Notes: generated from the sequence alone by a model not told the origin. Numbered from the stretch's first letter, positions 1 through 7,582 are shown. The stretch: DNA of 33,321 nt from Candidatus Limnocylindrus primus (GCA_003670475.1 QWRJ01000006.1:11430-44750), one strand, 5' to 3'. Made by a program: numbers and translations.

Positions 1-396
1 ACGCAGGGGGCGCTCAGACTCTACGGCGACCTGGTTGAGGCGGGGATTCCGGCAGAAGATGCGCGCTTCGTCTTCCCGAACGCCACGCGTACCAACCTGA
101 TCATGACGGTGAACCTGCGCGCCCTCATCCACATGTCGGGCCTCCGCCTCTGCACCATGGCGCAGTGGGAGATTCGTCGACTCTTCCAACTCATCCGCCA
201 TGAGGTCTTTGCGGTGAGCCCCTTCCTTGGCAGCTTCCTCGCCCCCAAGTGCATCCCGCTCGGCTACTGCGATGAGTCTGGCAACAAGGATGGCCACTGC
301 CCAATCCGACCGCACAAGGATCAGGTGCTCGGCGCGTGGGCAGAACGAGCCGCCGCAGCAAAGGCGAACGGCCGCGCCCTCCCGATCGCGGAGTAG
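1..396 (+). CDS. thyX: Flavin-dependent thymidylate synthase ThyX, C-terminal part (5' end outside window)
   Basis: The frame is open from base 1 and ends at TAG 394-396, so 131 residues of the C-terminal part are present. It reads FPNATRTNLIMTVNLRALIH followed by a segment with LRLCTMAQWEIR. This matches the conserved ThyX C-terminal region, where an R/N-rich strand precedes the helix with the LR..C..AQWEIR signature that helps bind FAD and dUMP. ThyX methylates dUMP to dTMP using methylenetetrahydrofolate and NADPH via FAD. The RHR-type ThyX motif would lie upstream of the window and cannot be checked. The tail contains several cysteines (CIPLGYC, GHCP), as seen in some ThyX proteins. The next gene (moaA) is convergent and 443 bases away. 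The family call is firm; completeness of the gene is unknown. Confidence 0.9.
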   Translation, partial: TQGALRLYGDLVEAGIPAEDARFVFPNATRTNLIMTVNLRALIHMSGLRLCTMAQWEIRRLFQLIRHEVFAVSPFLGSFLAPKCIPLGYCDESGNKDGHCPIRPHKDQVLGAWAERAAAAKANGRALPIAE

Positions 397-399
397 CAC

Positions 400-418
400 G
401 CGCGGCGTTTCGGCGCGC
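400..418 (+). terminator. Hairpin just after thyX stop, terminator-like without U-tract
   Basis: GCGCG at 400-404 pairs with CGCGC at 414-418, with an inner CG/CG pair around a TTT loop and one G-G mismatch. It starts 4 bases after the thyX stop codon. No run of T follows, so it could act as a GC-rich terminator or merely as a 3'-end stabilising hairpin. Confidence 0.3.
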
Positions 419-461
419 CAAGGGGTTGAAAAGGATCAAGAAAGAGTTGCACCCGAAGTGC

Positions 462-521
462 CGATCCGATGTCAGGGGCGACGCTTGCACGCCGGTTCCC
501 CTCCGCTGTGGGATCGGATCG
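462..521. repeat. Inverted repeat with nested stems
   Basis: CGATCCGAT at 462-470 is the exact reverse complement of ATCGGATCG at 513-521. Inside, AGGGG (474-478) can pair with CCCCT (498-502). The resulting long stem-loop could be an RNA structure or a remnant of a structured gene. Function unknown. Confidence 0.45.
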
Positions 522-610
522 AGTCACTCAAGCCGAATGGCCGAGTTCCCTGGCGACCCTCCGCTCCAACTGCACAAGTAGCCTTATGCGTTGGTGGTCC
601 TTCACCAGCT

Positions 611-628
611 CTGATCGTTGCCGATCAG
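611..628. repeat. Perfect 7-bp hairpin with TTGC loop
   Basis: CTGATCG and CGATCAG flank a TTGC tetraloop with no mismatch. No T-tract follows on either strand. It shares its loop with the hairpin at 661-680. Confidence 0.5.
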
Positions 629-660
629 TTCGATCCCGTCATCACCGCAGTCCGTTCCGC

Positions 661-680
661 CTGACCGATTGCTCGGTCGG
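661..680. repeat. Hairpin with TTGC loop, possible weak terminator
   Basis: GACCGA (663-668) and TCGGTC (673-678) flank TTGC, extendable outward by a T-G wobble and a C-G pair to 661-680. On the + strand CAGTTT follows, which is a weak approximation of a terminator tail. It lies about 265 bases past thyX. Confidence 0.4.
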
Positions 681-747
681 CAGTTTCACCGCTGGCCTCT
701 TCGGGCTACGCCAAGCATCCCAGCCGCACGTGTACGAGTGAAGGGAG

Positions 748-756
748 TTATCCACG
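748..756 (+). promoter_or_regulatory. DnaA-box-like 9-mer TTATCCACG
   Basis: This differs from the classical box TTATCCACA only at the last base. A weaker relative, TTCTCCACG, lies at 781-789. No dnaA or dnaN gene is in the window, so an origin cannot be claimed. Confidence 0.35.
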
Positions 757-813
757 AACTTACCGCTCTGTTACGAGGACTTCTCCACGCGGGCGGCAGT
801 GTGGCGCGTAGAT

Positions 814-822
814 TGTGGAAAA
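814..822 (-). promoter_or_regulatory. DnaA-box-like 9-mer TTTTCCACA on the minus strand
   Basis: TGTGGAAAA on the + strand is TTTTCCACA on the - strand, a full match to the relaxed consensus TTWTNCACA. It lies 18 bases from the moaA stop and is inverted relative to the box at 748-756. Confidence 0.35.
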
Positions 823-839
823 CTCGCCGTTCGCGCTGA

Positions 840-1931
840 TCAGCCGCCGACGCGGAACATCTCCACCTTCGGCAGGCGGTTCGCCGTCTCCGCGTCGCGG
901 ATCTCGGAATATCGATCATCACGCGCCGACCAACGGGCGTGGAGCGCATCGCGGAGCGCCGCCGCGTCTGGGACTGGTCGCAGATAGCGCTTCAGATCGC
1001 TCCCTTCAGAAGCGAAGAGGCAGGTGTAGAGCTGCCCATCGGCGCTCACCCGCGCCCGTGTGCAGTCGCCGCAGAAGGGGGCGCTGACCGACGCGATCAG
1101 GCCGATCTCCCCTCTCCTGTCCAGATAGCGATAGCGGTTCGCCACCTCGCCCGGGCGCGACGGCGCGAGCGCCTCCAGCGGGTAGCGCGCGTGGAGCTGC
1201 GCCAGGATCTCACTCGCCGGCACCACCTCATCCAGGCGCCAGCCGTTGCTACTCCCCACATCCATGTACTCGATCAGGCGAAGGGTGTGGCCCCCTTCGC
1301 GAGCGAACGTCGCAAGCGCCGGGACATCCGCATCATTGACGCCGCGGCGAATCACCGCATTCAACTTGATGCCGCTGAAGCCCGCTGCGGTTGCCGCAGC
1401 AATCCCCTCCAGGACGCTCTCAAGGGGGAGTGCGCTCCCTGACATGCGCGTAAACGTTGCGGGGCTCAGCGAGTCAAGTGAGACAGTGATCCGGTTCAGC
1501 CCCGCGGCACGGAGCGGTGCGGCGAGCTTGGCGAGGAGCGAACCATTCGTTGTCAGCGCAATGTCAAGTGGCTCTCCACTGAGCGCTTCGCTCGCATCCA
1601 GCGCGCGTAGCAGCGCAACAAGTTGTTCCAGATCACGGCGAACAAGCGGCTCGCCCCCCGTGATGCGCAGCGTCCGCGCGCCGAGCGCCACAAGCTCGCG
1701 CGCCACCAGGGCAAGCTCTTCAAAGGTGAGCAGTTCGGCGCGTGGAAGGAAGGCGAAGTCGGGACCGAAGATCTCCGCCGGCATGCAGTAGCTGCAGCGG
1801 AAGTTGCAGCGGTCGGTGACGGAGAGGCGAACGTCGCGCAGCGGGCGTTGCAGTGTGTCAACGGGGGCACCGCTGTAGATGGGGAGGGAGCGAGCGGTTC
1901 GTGGCATCTGACTAGTGTAGGCGGCGTGCAC
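840..1931 (-). CDS. moaA: GTP 3',8-cyclase MoaA (molybdenum cofactor biosynthesis)
   Basis: A 363-residue radical SAM protein that carries out the first step of molybdopterin synthesis, GTP to 3',8-cyclo-7,8-dihydro-GTP. The N-terminal [4Fe-4S] cluster motif is CNFRCSYC (Cys 42, 46, 49). The SAM-binding GGEP is at residues 92-95. The second, C-terminal cluster is bound by FCGDC (Cys 287, 290) and Cys 304 in the LYTCLF segment. The chain ends in Gly-Gly, as functional MoaA proteins do. The start shown is a GTG; an ATG at 1907 (355 residues) fits family length equally well and neither has a clear Shine-Dalgarno sequence. It lies 32 bases downstream of acs and is probably cotranscribed with it. 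No other molybdenum cofactor gene is nearby, so moaA is separated from its pathway here. Confidence 0.95.
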   Translation of the reverse strand: MHAAYTSQMPRTARSLPIYSGAPVDTLQRPLRDVRLSVTDRCNFRCSYCMPAEIFGPDFAFLPRAELLTFEELALVARELVALGARTLRITGGEPLVRRDLEQLVALLRALDASEALSGEPLDIALTTNGSLLAKLAAPLRAAGLNRITVSLDSLSPATFTRMSGSALPLESVLEGIAAATAAGFSGIKLNAVIRRGVNDADVPALATFAREGGHTLRLIEYMDVGSSNGWRLDEVVPASEILAQLHARYPLEALAPSRPGEVANRYRYLDRRGEIGLIASVSAPFCGDCTRARVSADGQLYTCLFASEGSDLKRYLRPVPDAAALRDALHARWSARDDRYSEIRDAETANRLPKVEMFRVGG

Positions 1932-1963
1932 GTTAGTGCAGAAAGCTCAAGACGAGCGCGCGG

Positions 1964-3943
1964 CTACTCCTCGGCGGCGCCAGTGTTGCTGCGGATCGTC
2001 TCCACCACGTTGCCGTCGGCGAGGGTGGTGACGTCGCCGAGGGTGCGCCCTTCGGCGATGTCGCGGAGGAGGCGGCGCATGATCTTCCCTGAACGCGTCT
2101 TTGGGAGATCAGGGACGAAGAGGAGGAACTTCGGTCGAGCAATGGCGCCGATCTGCTTCGCCACATGGGAGCGGAGCTCGGAGGCGAAGGCCTCGGAGGC
2201 CTCAACCCCCTTCTTCAGGATGACGAAGGCGAAGATCGCCTGGCCGGTCAGTGGATCGCTCTTCCCTACGACCGCCGCCTCGGCAACGTCGTGATGGTCA
2301 ACAAGCGCCGACTCTACCTCAATGGTGCTGATGCGATGCGCGGAGACGTTCATCACGTCATCCACGCGACCGAGTAACCAGTAGTAGCCCTCTTCGTCGC
2401 GGCGTGCACCGTCGCCGGCAAAGTATGAACCTGGGAATCGGCTCCAGTAGGTCTCCTTGTATCGAGCAGGATCGCCCCAGATGCCGCGCAGCATGGAGGG
2501 CCACGGCTGCGTCAGTGTGAGGAAGCCGCCCGAGCCGAGTGGGACGCTTGCGCCGCTGGCATCCACCACATCGGCGCCAACGCCTGGCATCGCAAAGGTT
2601 GCTGAGCCTGGCTTGGTAGTGGTGACGCCAGGGAGCGGGCTGATCATGATCGAGCCGGTCTCCGTCTGCCACCAGGTGTCCACCACCGGCGTGCGGCCGC
2701 CGCCGATCACGTTGCGGTACCAGATCCACGCCTCTGGATTGATCGGCTCACCAACGGAGCCGAGGAGTCGGAGTGAGCTGAGGTCGTGCTTTGCTGGGTG
2801 CTCTTCGCCTTGACGCATGAAGGCGCGGATCGCCGTTGGCGCGCAGTACAGAATGTTCACCTTCAACTCCTCGATGATCTCCCACCAGCGATCCCATGCT
2901 GGCGTGTCTGGCGTCCCTTCGTACATCACCTGTGTTGCGCCGTTCGCGAGCGGGCCGTAGACGATGTAGGTGTGCCCGGTGATCCAGCCAACATCCGCCG
3001 CGCACCAGTAGACATCGTCGGGCTTGATGTCGAAGACGGCGCGATGCGTGAACGATGCGCCGAGCAGATATCCAGCACTCGTGTGCATGATCCCCTTCGG
3101 CTTCGCCGTGGTGCCGCTCGTGTAGAGCAGGAAGAGGAGCTGTTCGGCGGGCATCGGATCGGCGGGGCAGTCGGCCGACTGCGCAGGGACGAGATCCTGC
3201 CACCAGTGGTCGCGGCCAGCCTTCATCGCCGTCTCGCCCGGCGTTCCTGGCTGGCGACGGCGATAGACGAGCGAGGCGGTGATCGTTGGCGACTTCTCCA
3301 TCGCCTCGTCGGCGATCGTCTTCAGCTCGAAGAAGCTCCCCTTCCGGTAGCCACCGTCGGCGGTGATCAGCACCTTCGCCTCGGCGTCGTTGATGCGGTC
3401 GGCGAGTGCCGTGGCAGGAAAGCCGGAGAAGACCACGCTGTGCGCCGCACCGAGGCGCGCGCAGGCGAGCATGGCGATTGCCACCTCAGGGACCATCGGC
3501 ATGTAGATCGCCACGCGATCGCCCTGGCCAACGCCGAGCGACTTCAGCGCATTCGCGGCCTGCTGCACCTCGCGGTGCAGGTCGTTGTAGGTGAGGGTGC
3601 GCCGATCACCCGGCTCGCCGACCCAGTGAATGGCGATCTTCTCGCCAAGCCCCGCCGCCACATGGCGGTCAACGCAGTTCTCTGCAACGTTCAGCGTGCC
3701 GTCGGCGAACCACTCGGCGAACGGGAGGTTCCACTCCAGCGTCTTGGTGAAGGGGGTGCGCCAGGTGAGGCGCTCACGCGCCTGCTTCGCCCAGAAGGCA
3801 ACGGGGTCGACGGCCGCTTCGGCGTAGATCGCGGCGCTGACGTTGGCTCTGGCGGCCGTGGCGGCGTGAGGTGGGAAGGAGAGGCCCGCCGCCTGGAATG
3901 TTTCAATCGCGTCCTGTTGCGCGTCGTGCTGATCGTCAGCCAT
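1964..3943 (-). CDS. acsA: Acetyl-CoA synthetase (AMP-forming)
   Basis: 659 residues, the usual Acs length of about 650. It activates acetate to acetyl-CoA through acetyl-AMP in the cytoplasm. The N-terminal cap (AEWFADGTLNVAENCVDRH) is followed by the ANL-superfamily P-loop YTSGTTAKPKG (274-284). The acetate-pocket and adenylate segments VDTWWQTETG and YWLLGRVDDVMNVSAHR come next. The C-terminal catalytic motif PKTRSGK has Lys620, the residue that acetylation silences in other bacteria. The ATG start is at 3943; upstream there is only a weak GGGTGG. An IclR-family gene ends 12 bases upstream on the same strand, suggesting local control of acetate assimilation. The acetyl-CoA produced would feed the acetyl-CoA carboxylase and fatty acid genes later in the window, though that link is inference. 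Confidence 0.96.
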   Translation of the reverse strand: MADDQHDAQQDAIETFQAAGLSFPPHAATAARANVSAAIYAEAAVDPVAFWAKQARERLTWRTPFTKTLEWNLPFAEWFADGTLNVAENCVDRHVAAGLGEKIAIHWVGEPGDRRTLTYNDLHREVQQAANALKSLGVGQGDRVAIYMPMVPEVAIAMLACARLGAAHSVVFSGFPATALADRINDAEAKVLITADGGYRKGSFFELKTIADEAMEKSPTITASLVYRRRQPGTPGETAMKAGRDHWWQDLVPAQSADCPADPMPAEQLLFLLYTSGTTAKPKGIMHTSAGYLLGASFTHRAVFDIKPDDVYWCAADVGWITGHTYIVYGPLANGATQVMYEGTPDTPAWDRWWEIIEELKVNILYCAPTAIRAFMRQGEEHPAKHDLSSLRLLGSVGEPINPEAWIWYRNVIGGGRTPVVDTWWQTETGSIMISPLPGVTTTKPGSATFAMPGVGADVVDASGASVPLGSGGFLTLTQPWPSMLRGIWGDPARYKETYWSRFPGSYFAGDGARRDEEGYYWLLGRVDDVMNVSAHRISTIEVESALVDHHDVAEAAVVGKSDPLTGQAIFAFVILKKGVEASEAFASELRSHVAKQIGAIARPKFLLFVPDLPKTRSGKIMRRLLRDIAEGRTLGDVTTLADGNVVETIRSNTGAAEE

Positions 3944-3954
3944 GCGCCACCCAG

Positions 3955-4926
3955 CTAGCTGACGAACTCGTCGTCGCTAACCTCGTGCTCCTGCTCGTCT
4001 TCATCCTCATCCTTTAGGACGGGGACGATCCCCGTGCGTCGCTGTGCGGCACCGCTCCAGCCGAGCTTGTGGCTGATGCCACGCGCCGCATCGCGCGCTG
4101 CGGTGATCAGGTCGGGAAGTTGTGTTGCGTTGACGCGTGCCGATGCGCCCCAGACAACTACAGTGGCGATCACCGAGCCGCGCGCGTCACAGACCGGGAC
4201 AGCGGCGGCGGAGAGTCGCTCATCCCACTCGCCGATCGCTACGGCATAACCGCGACGGCGCACAAGTGCCAACTCTTCAAGAAGTGCGCGTGGGTCGGTG
4301 ATAGTGCGCGACGTGTACTGCACCAGACCGCGGCGGGCAATAGCGAGCACGGTGCGCTCTGGGAGCGACGCGAGCAGCACCTTGCCGGCGGCGATCGCAT
4401 GCATTGCAACTGGTCGGCCAGTGATGTCTGGCATCGGTGTCAGGTTTGGTCCATCAATCTGGCAGATGGCAACAGATGCGCCAACGCCGTCAAAGACTTC
4501 AAGGCTGACCGTCTCGTGTGATCGCTTGGCAAGCTGCTCAAGCTCTGACTGCGCAATGGTGCGCAGGTCAAGGGTGCGCTCCGCCGATTGCGCGAGGCGG
4601 ATGATGCCGACGCCGAGTCGGAAGTGTCCCGTCTCGCGATCCTGTTCGACTAGGCCGCGTCGCTCCAACGTAGAGAGGAGTCGGCTCACGGTGGACTTGT
4701 GCAGGTCAAGGGCGTGGGAGAGGTCGGTGACGGAGGCGGCACCATCGGCGTCACCGAGGCTGACAAGGAGGGCGGCGGCACGGTCCACGGATCGGACGGC
4801 GGCATCATCACCACCAGGGACGAGCATGGCGCTATCGCGGAAGGCGCGATCCGAAGCGGTGCCCGGGTCGAACTCGACATCAGGGCCGCTCGTGATGATC
4901 TCCTCAGCCTTCACGTTCACCTCCAT
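3955..4926 (-). CDS. IclR-family transcriptional regulator
   Basis: 323 residues. An N-terminal winged helix-turn-helix occupies about residues 46-108, with the recognition helix around HKSTVSRLLSTLERRG. An IclR-type effector-binding domain covers about 115-300 (AGKVLLASLPER, then the GYAVAIGEWDERLSAAAVPV region). Two features are unusual: about 45 residues precede the HTH, and the tail from about residue 304 is strongly acidic (DEDEDEQEHE). The ATG start at 4926 lacks a strong Shine-Dalgarno, so a downstream start is possible. It is the first gene of a probable iclR-acs-moaA transcript and is divergent from crtI, so it may control acs, the carotenoid genes or itself. IclR family members often sense small carboxylates; the ligand here is unknown. 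Confidence 0.88.
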   Translation of the reverse strand: MEVNVKAEEIITSGPDVEFDPGTASDRAFRDSAMLVPGGDDAAVRSVDRAAALLVSLGDADGAASVTDLSHALDLHKSTVSRLLSTLERRGLVEQDRETGHFRLGVGIIRLAQSAERTLDLRTIAQSELEQLAKRSHETVSLEVFDGVGASVAICQIDGPNLTPMPDITGRPVAMHAIAAGKVLLASLPERTVLAIARRGLVQYTSRTITDPRALLEELALVRRRGYAVAIGEWDERLSAAAVPVCDARGSVIATVVVWGASARVNATQLPDLITAARDAARGISHKLGWSGAAQRRTGIVPVLKDEDEDEQEHEVSDDEFVS

Positions 4927-4982
4927 CTGGAGCCGCTTAGGGCCCGTATCTAGGGTCGGTATCTGGATGCTTACCGCGGAGG

Positions 4983-4996
4983 GGGATCATCATCCC
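4983..4996. promoter_or_regulatory. Short palindrome GGGATCATCATCCC, candidate operator
   Basis: GGGAT and ATCCC arms flank CATC. It overlaps the proposed minus-strand -10 region, a position that suits a repressor of iclR, possibly autoregulation. No binding evidence is available. Confidence 0.3.
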
Positions 4997-5015
4997 GCCA
5001 GGGGGGATCCGTCAA
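4986..5015 (-). promoter_or_regulatory. Candidate iclR promoter
   Basis: Reading the minus strand, TTGACG (5015-5010) matches the -35 consensus in 5 of 6 positions. After an 18-base spacer, GATGAT (4991-4986) matches the -10 consensus in 4 of 6. It lies about 60 bases upstream of the iclR ATG. Confidence 0.3.
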
Positions 5016-5017
5016 CA

Positions 5018-5050
5018 TAGACCCCCTAGTAGACCCCCTGATAGACCCTC
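5018..5050. repeat. Three tandem 12-bp-phased repeats TAGACCCCCT upstream of crtI
   Basis: TAGACCCCCT occurs at 5018-5027 and 5030-5039, and TAGACCCTC at 5042-5050, starting exactly every 12 bases. They lie 92-124 bases upstream of the chosen crtI ATG. Phased direct repeats in a carotenoid promoter suggest an operator for a regulator binding side by side on one face of the helix. The binding protein is unknown. Confidence 0.6.
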
Positions 5051-5131
5051 ACAACGACCGATTTCCGCAGTGGGACCTACGATGGGGCGGAGCGGCGCCC
5101 AGGAGCTGGCGCACGAGGCGGAGGCAGACCG

Positions 5132-5137
5132 AGGAGG
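5132..5137 (+). promoter_or_regulatory. Ribosome-binding site that sets the crtI start
   Basis: AGGAGG lies 4 bases before the ATG at 5142. The upstream in-frame starts (GTG 5070, ATG 5082) have no comparable site, and starting there would add a non-conserved stretch ahead of the FAD-binding fold. Confidence 0.6.
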
Positions 5138-5141
5138 GCGC

Positions 5142-6677
5142 ATGGGGGTTCCACAGGGACGACGGGCGCTCATCGTGGGGAGCGGCTTCGGCGGCCTCTC
5201 CACGGCAATTCGCCTCCTCTCCGACGGCTGGCAGGTGAGCATCCTGGAGGCCCGCGGCGAGATCGGCGGACGCGCCTCGCGCATCCGTGAGGGGGGCTAC
5301 ACCTTCGACACTGGCCCATCACTGATCACCATGCCCTGGCTCTTTGAGGAGGTCTTCGCCGCCGCTGGCGAGAAGATGTCTGATCACGTCACGCTACGCC
5401 AGCTGCAGCCGGGCTACCGCATCTTCTGGACCGGCGAGGATCGTCACTTTGATTTTGGTAGCGACCAAGAGGCGCTCCGTGACGAGATGCGCAAGTTCTC
5501 AGCGGCAGACGCCGCGCAACTTGACGCCTTCATCGCAGCATCGGGCGATATTCATCGCAAGGGGATCCTGGTCTCTGGTCGGCAGAACTTCTTGAAGCTC
5601 GCCGACTTCGTCAAGCTCCTCCCCACCATGGCAAAGCTTGACGCGATCCGTTTCCTTGAAGGCTGGGTATCCAAGTTCTTCAAGGAGCCGCACGTGCAGC
5701 AGGCGTTCGGCTTCCACTCGCTCTTCATTGGCGGCGACCCTTCGCGCGTCCCTGCAATCTATTCGGCACTCGCCTATCTGCAGATTGCTGACGGCATCTG
5801 GTACGCCGAGGGTGGCGTCTACAGCATCATTGAGGCGTTCGGAAAGATCGTCAAGAAGATGGGCGGCAGCATTTCCCTCAACAGCAAAGTTGATCAGATC
5901 TTGCACCGTGGTGGACGCGCAGTTGGTGTCCGGACCGCTGATGGAACGATCCACGATGCGGATCTTGTGATCTACAACGGTGATGTGACGGCGCGCGATG
6001 CACTCCTTCCAGATCTTCCAGATCTCTTCCCGTGGCGCCTCCGACCACTGCGCACCACCATGTCAGCCCACATGATGTACCTCGGCACAAATAGAAAGTT
6101 CGAGAAGTTGCTGCATCACACCCTTGTGGTCGGTGACGATTACCACGGCTTCATCAAGGATGTGACGCGCGATCGGCGCATGCCACGCAGTAACGCCGTC
6201 TATATCCATGCACCGTCACGCACGGAGCCAGCCATGGCGCCAGAGGGAGGCGACTCGATCGCGATCCTCCTCCCCGTGCCGAACCTGCGCTCTGGCGACG
6301 ACTGGAGCGAAGCTGAACAGCGCATGCGTGATCGCACCCTTTCATGGCTTGAGGACTGGGGCCTCCCCGGGCTACGGGAGAGCATCGTGGTGGAGCGGAG
6401 CTGGACGCCACTCACCTTCCGTGACGAGCTCCTCGCCCCAGACGGGAACGCCTTCGCCGTGGAGCCGTCGCTGCAGCAGTCGGCCTACTTCCGTCATCCG
6501 AACCGTGATCGCGCGCTGAGCGGCCTCTACTACGTGGGCGGCGGCACACACCCAGGGGCTGGGATGCCTGGCGCCCTCCTCACGTCGCAGGTGACACAAG
6601 ACCTGATTCGAGATGACTACCGCGGGCCGTTCAGCTCTCGCGCCAGCGGACCAACAGGGAACCTCGTCGCGCCGTGA
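5142..6677 (+). CDS. crtI: Phytoene desaturase (CrtI type)
   Basis: 511 residues from the chosen ATG, typical for CrtI (about 490-510). It introduces double bonds into phytoene to give neurosporene, lycopene or a related product, using FAD. The N-terminal dinucleotide-binding motif is ALIVGSGFGGLSTAIRL (GxGxxG at 13-18), followed by EARGEIGGRASRIREGGYTFDTG, characteristic of the family. The C-terminal FAD motif is YYVGGGTHPGAGMPG (about 463-477), also diagnostic. The frame is open further upstream to GTG 5070, but the strong AGGAGG and the conserved N terminus favour 5142. The stop codon overlaps the crtB start (GTGA at 6674-6677), so the two are translationally coupled. Which desaturation end product forms cannot be read from sequence. 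Other CrtI-like activities such as 4,4'-diapophytoene desaturation are less likely. Confidence 0.92.
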   Translation: MGVPQGRRALIVGSGFGGLSTAIRLLSDGWQVSILEARGEIGGRASRIREGGYTFDTGPSLITMPWLFEEVFAAAGEKMSDHVTLRQLQPGYRIFWTGEDRHFDFGSDQEALRDEMRKFSAADAAQLDAFIAASGDIHRKGILVSGRQNFLKLADFVKLLPTMAKLDAIRFLEGWVSKFFKEPHVQQAFGFHSLFIGGDPSRVPAIYSALAYLQIADGIWYAEGGVYSIIEAFGKIVKKMGGSISLNSKVDQILHRGGRAVGVRTADGTIHDADLVIYNGDVTARDALLPDLPDLFPWRLRPLRTTMSAHMMYLGTNRKFEKLLHHTLVVGDDYHGFIKDVTRDRRMPRSNAVYIHAPSRTEPAMAPEGGDSIAILLPVPNLRSGDDWSEAEQRMRDRTLSWLEDWGLPGLRESIVVERSWTPLTFRDELLAPDGNAFAVEPSLQQSAYFRHPNRDRALSGLYYVGGGTHPGAGMPGALLTSQVTQDLIRDDYRGPFSSRASGPTGNLVAP

Positions 6678-7582
6678 CCCTGCTCCGCCCAGAGATCCGC
6701 GCACTCCTCCCTGAGGCGCGGCAGACCATTAACCGCGTCGCGCGCAGCTTCTCCTTGGCGGCGCGACTCCTTCCCAACCAGATCCGCAACGACGTTGAAC
6801 TCCTCTACCTCGTCCTGCGCACACTTGACGATCTCGTAGACGTTGACGTGCGCGCTGGCGGAAGCACGCGCGACGCGGCGGAGCGACGCATCGCCGCTAT
6901 TGAAGCCTGGGCGAGCGGCAAAGGGATTGGGGCGACTGCAGCGAACGCGCCAGAGGTCAGCCGTGAGCTGCTCATCCTGGACGACCTTGCACGCCGACAC
7001 CCAGATCTTCCGCGCGACGCAGTGCACGACTTTCTCGCCGGCATGCGTGCCGACCTTGCTGGGCCCCAGATAGAGACTGATCAGGACGCAGCGCACTACT
7101 GCTATCAGGTTGCGGGGACGGTTGGTCGACTGATGGCCTCCATGCTCGGCGTGGCCCCCGGTCATGAGCGCGAAGCGGATCGTGCCGCTCGTGCGCTTGG
7201 ATCCGCCATGCAGCGAACCAACATCCTGCGCGACATTGATGAAGACCTTGCGAACGGGAGGGTCTACCTCTCCGCCGCATCACTCCGCGCGCACAACATC
7301 AACCCTGCCGCAGCAAGCGGATCAACATCACTGCGCGACGCAGATCGCGGCGAACTTCTTCGAGACGAGATCGCGCGCGCTGATACGGAATATGACGAAG
7401 GTCTCAACGGGATTCGCTACCTAACGCATGGCGGCCGCTCAATCCGCGCCGCAGCACTCCTCTACCGAGAGATCCTGCGACAGATTGAGCGCGAAGGCTA
7501 CGGCGCGCGACGTCCACACCGACCAGTGGTTGGACGTGCGCGTAAGGCAGCCCTTCTCGCGCGTGCGGCTATCGGCGGCTAA
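6674..7582 (+). CDS. crtB: Phytoene synthase / squalene-synthase family
   Basis: 302 residues. It condenses two geranylgeranyl diphosphates head to head into phytoene. The first aspartate-rich motif is LRTLDDLVDVD (DDLVD at 52-56) and the second is NILRDIDEDLANGRVYL (RDIDED at 186-191); both bind Mg-diphosphate. RSFSLAARLLP at the N terminus is typical of CrtB. The start is GTG at 6674, overlapping the crtI stop by 4 bases. The 3' end overlaps the convergent cation transporter gene by 14 bases, leaving no space for a conventional terminator. No GGPP synthase or lycopene cyclase is present, so the rest of the pathway must lie elsewhere. Carotenoid as photoprotectant or as a rhodopsin/retinal precursor are both possible. 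Confidence 0.92.
   Translation: MTLLRPEIRALLPEARQTINRVARSFSLAARLLPNQIRNDVELLYLVLRTLDDLVDVDVRAGGSTRDAAERRIAAIEAWASGKGIGATAANAPEVSRELLILDDLARRHPDLPRDAVHDFLAGMRADLAGPQIETDQDAAHYCYQVAGTVGRLMASMLGVAPGHEREADRAARALGSAMQRTNILRDIDEDLANGRVYLSAASLRAHNINPAAASGSTSLRDADRGELLRDEIARADTEYDEGLNGIRYLTHGGRSIRAAALLYREILRQIEREGYGARRPHRPVVGRARKAALLARAAIGG

Larger units (their letters stand above)
397..839. other. Non-coding convergent intergenic region, hairpin-rich
   Basis: These 443 bases lie between the thyX stop and the moaA stop. Short open frames exist on both strands, but none resembles a known protein and none has a convincing ribosome-binding site. The region instead holds a hairpin right after thyX, a 9-bp inverted repeat at 462-470/513-521, two perfect hairpins with identical TTGC loops, and DnaA-box-like 9-mers near the moaA end. 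For a genome this tightly packed the gap is unusually long. I could not match it to tmRNA, SRP RNA, RNase P RNA or a tRNA by their signature sequences. Confidence 0.6.
4927..5141. promoter_or_regulatory. Divergent control region between iclR and crtI
   Basis: About 215 bases between the iclR start and the chosen crtI start. It contains a GGGGGATC direct repeat (4981-4988 and 5002-5009), a short palindrome, three 12-bp-phased TAGACCC repeats, a plausible minus-strand promoter and the crtI ribosome-binding site. The density of repeated elements suggests regulated carotenoid and/or acs expression. Confidence 0.55.

Noticed and set aside
627-638. AGTTCGATCCCG resembling a tRNA T-loop
   Set aside because: The flanking bases do not form a T-stem and no acceptor, D or anticodon arms can be folded around it.
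397-839. Chromosome origin oriC
   Set aside because: Only two or three box-like 9-mers, no AT-rich unwinding element and no dnaA/dnaN neighbours; kept only as a low-confidence observation.
2786-3958. Long open frame on the + strand opposite acs
   Set aside because: It is fully antisense to a well-conserved gene, has Arg-rich composition typical of high-GC shadow frames and no recognisable motif.
5070-5141. Earlier GTG/ATG starts for crtI
   Set aside because: No ribosome-binding site precedes them and the added residues lie before the conserved FAD-binding strand; the 5142 ATG has AGGAGG.
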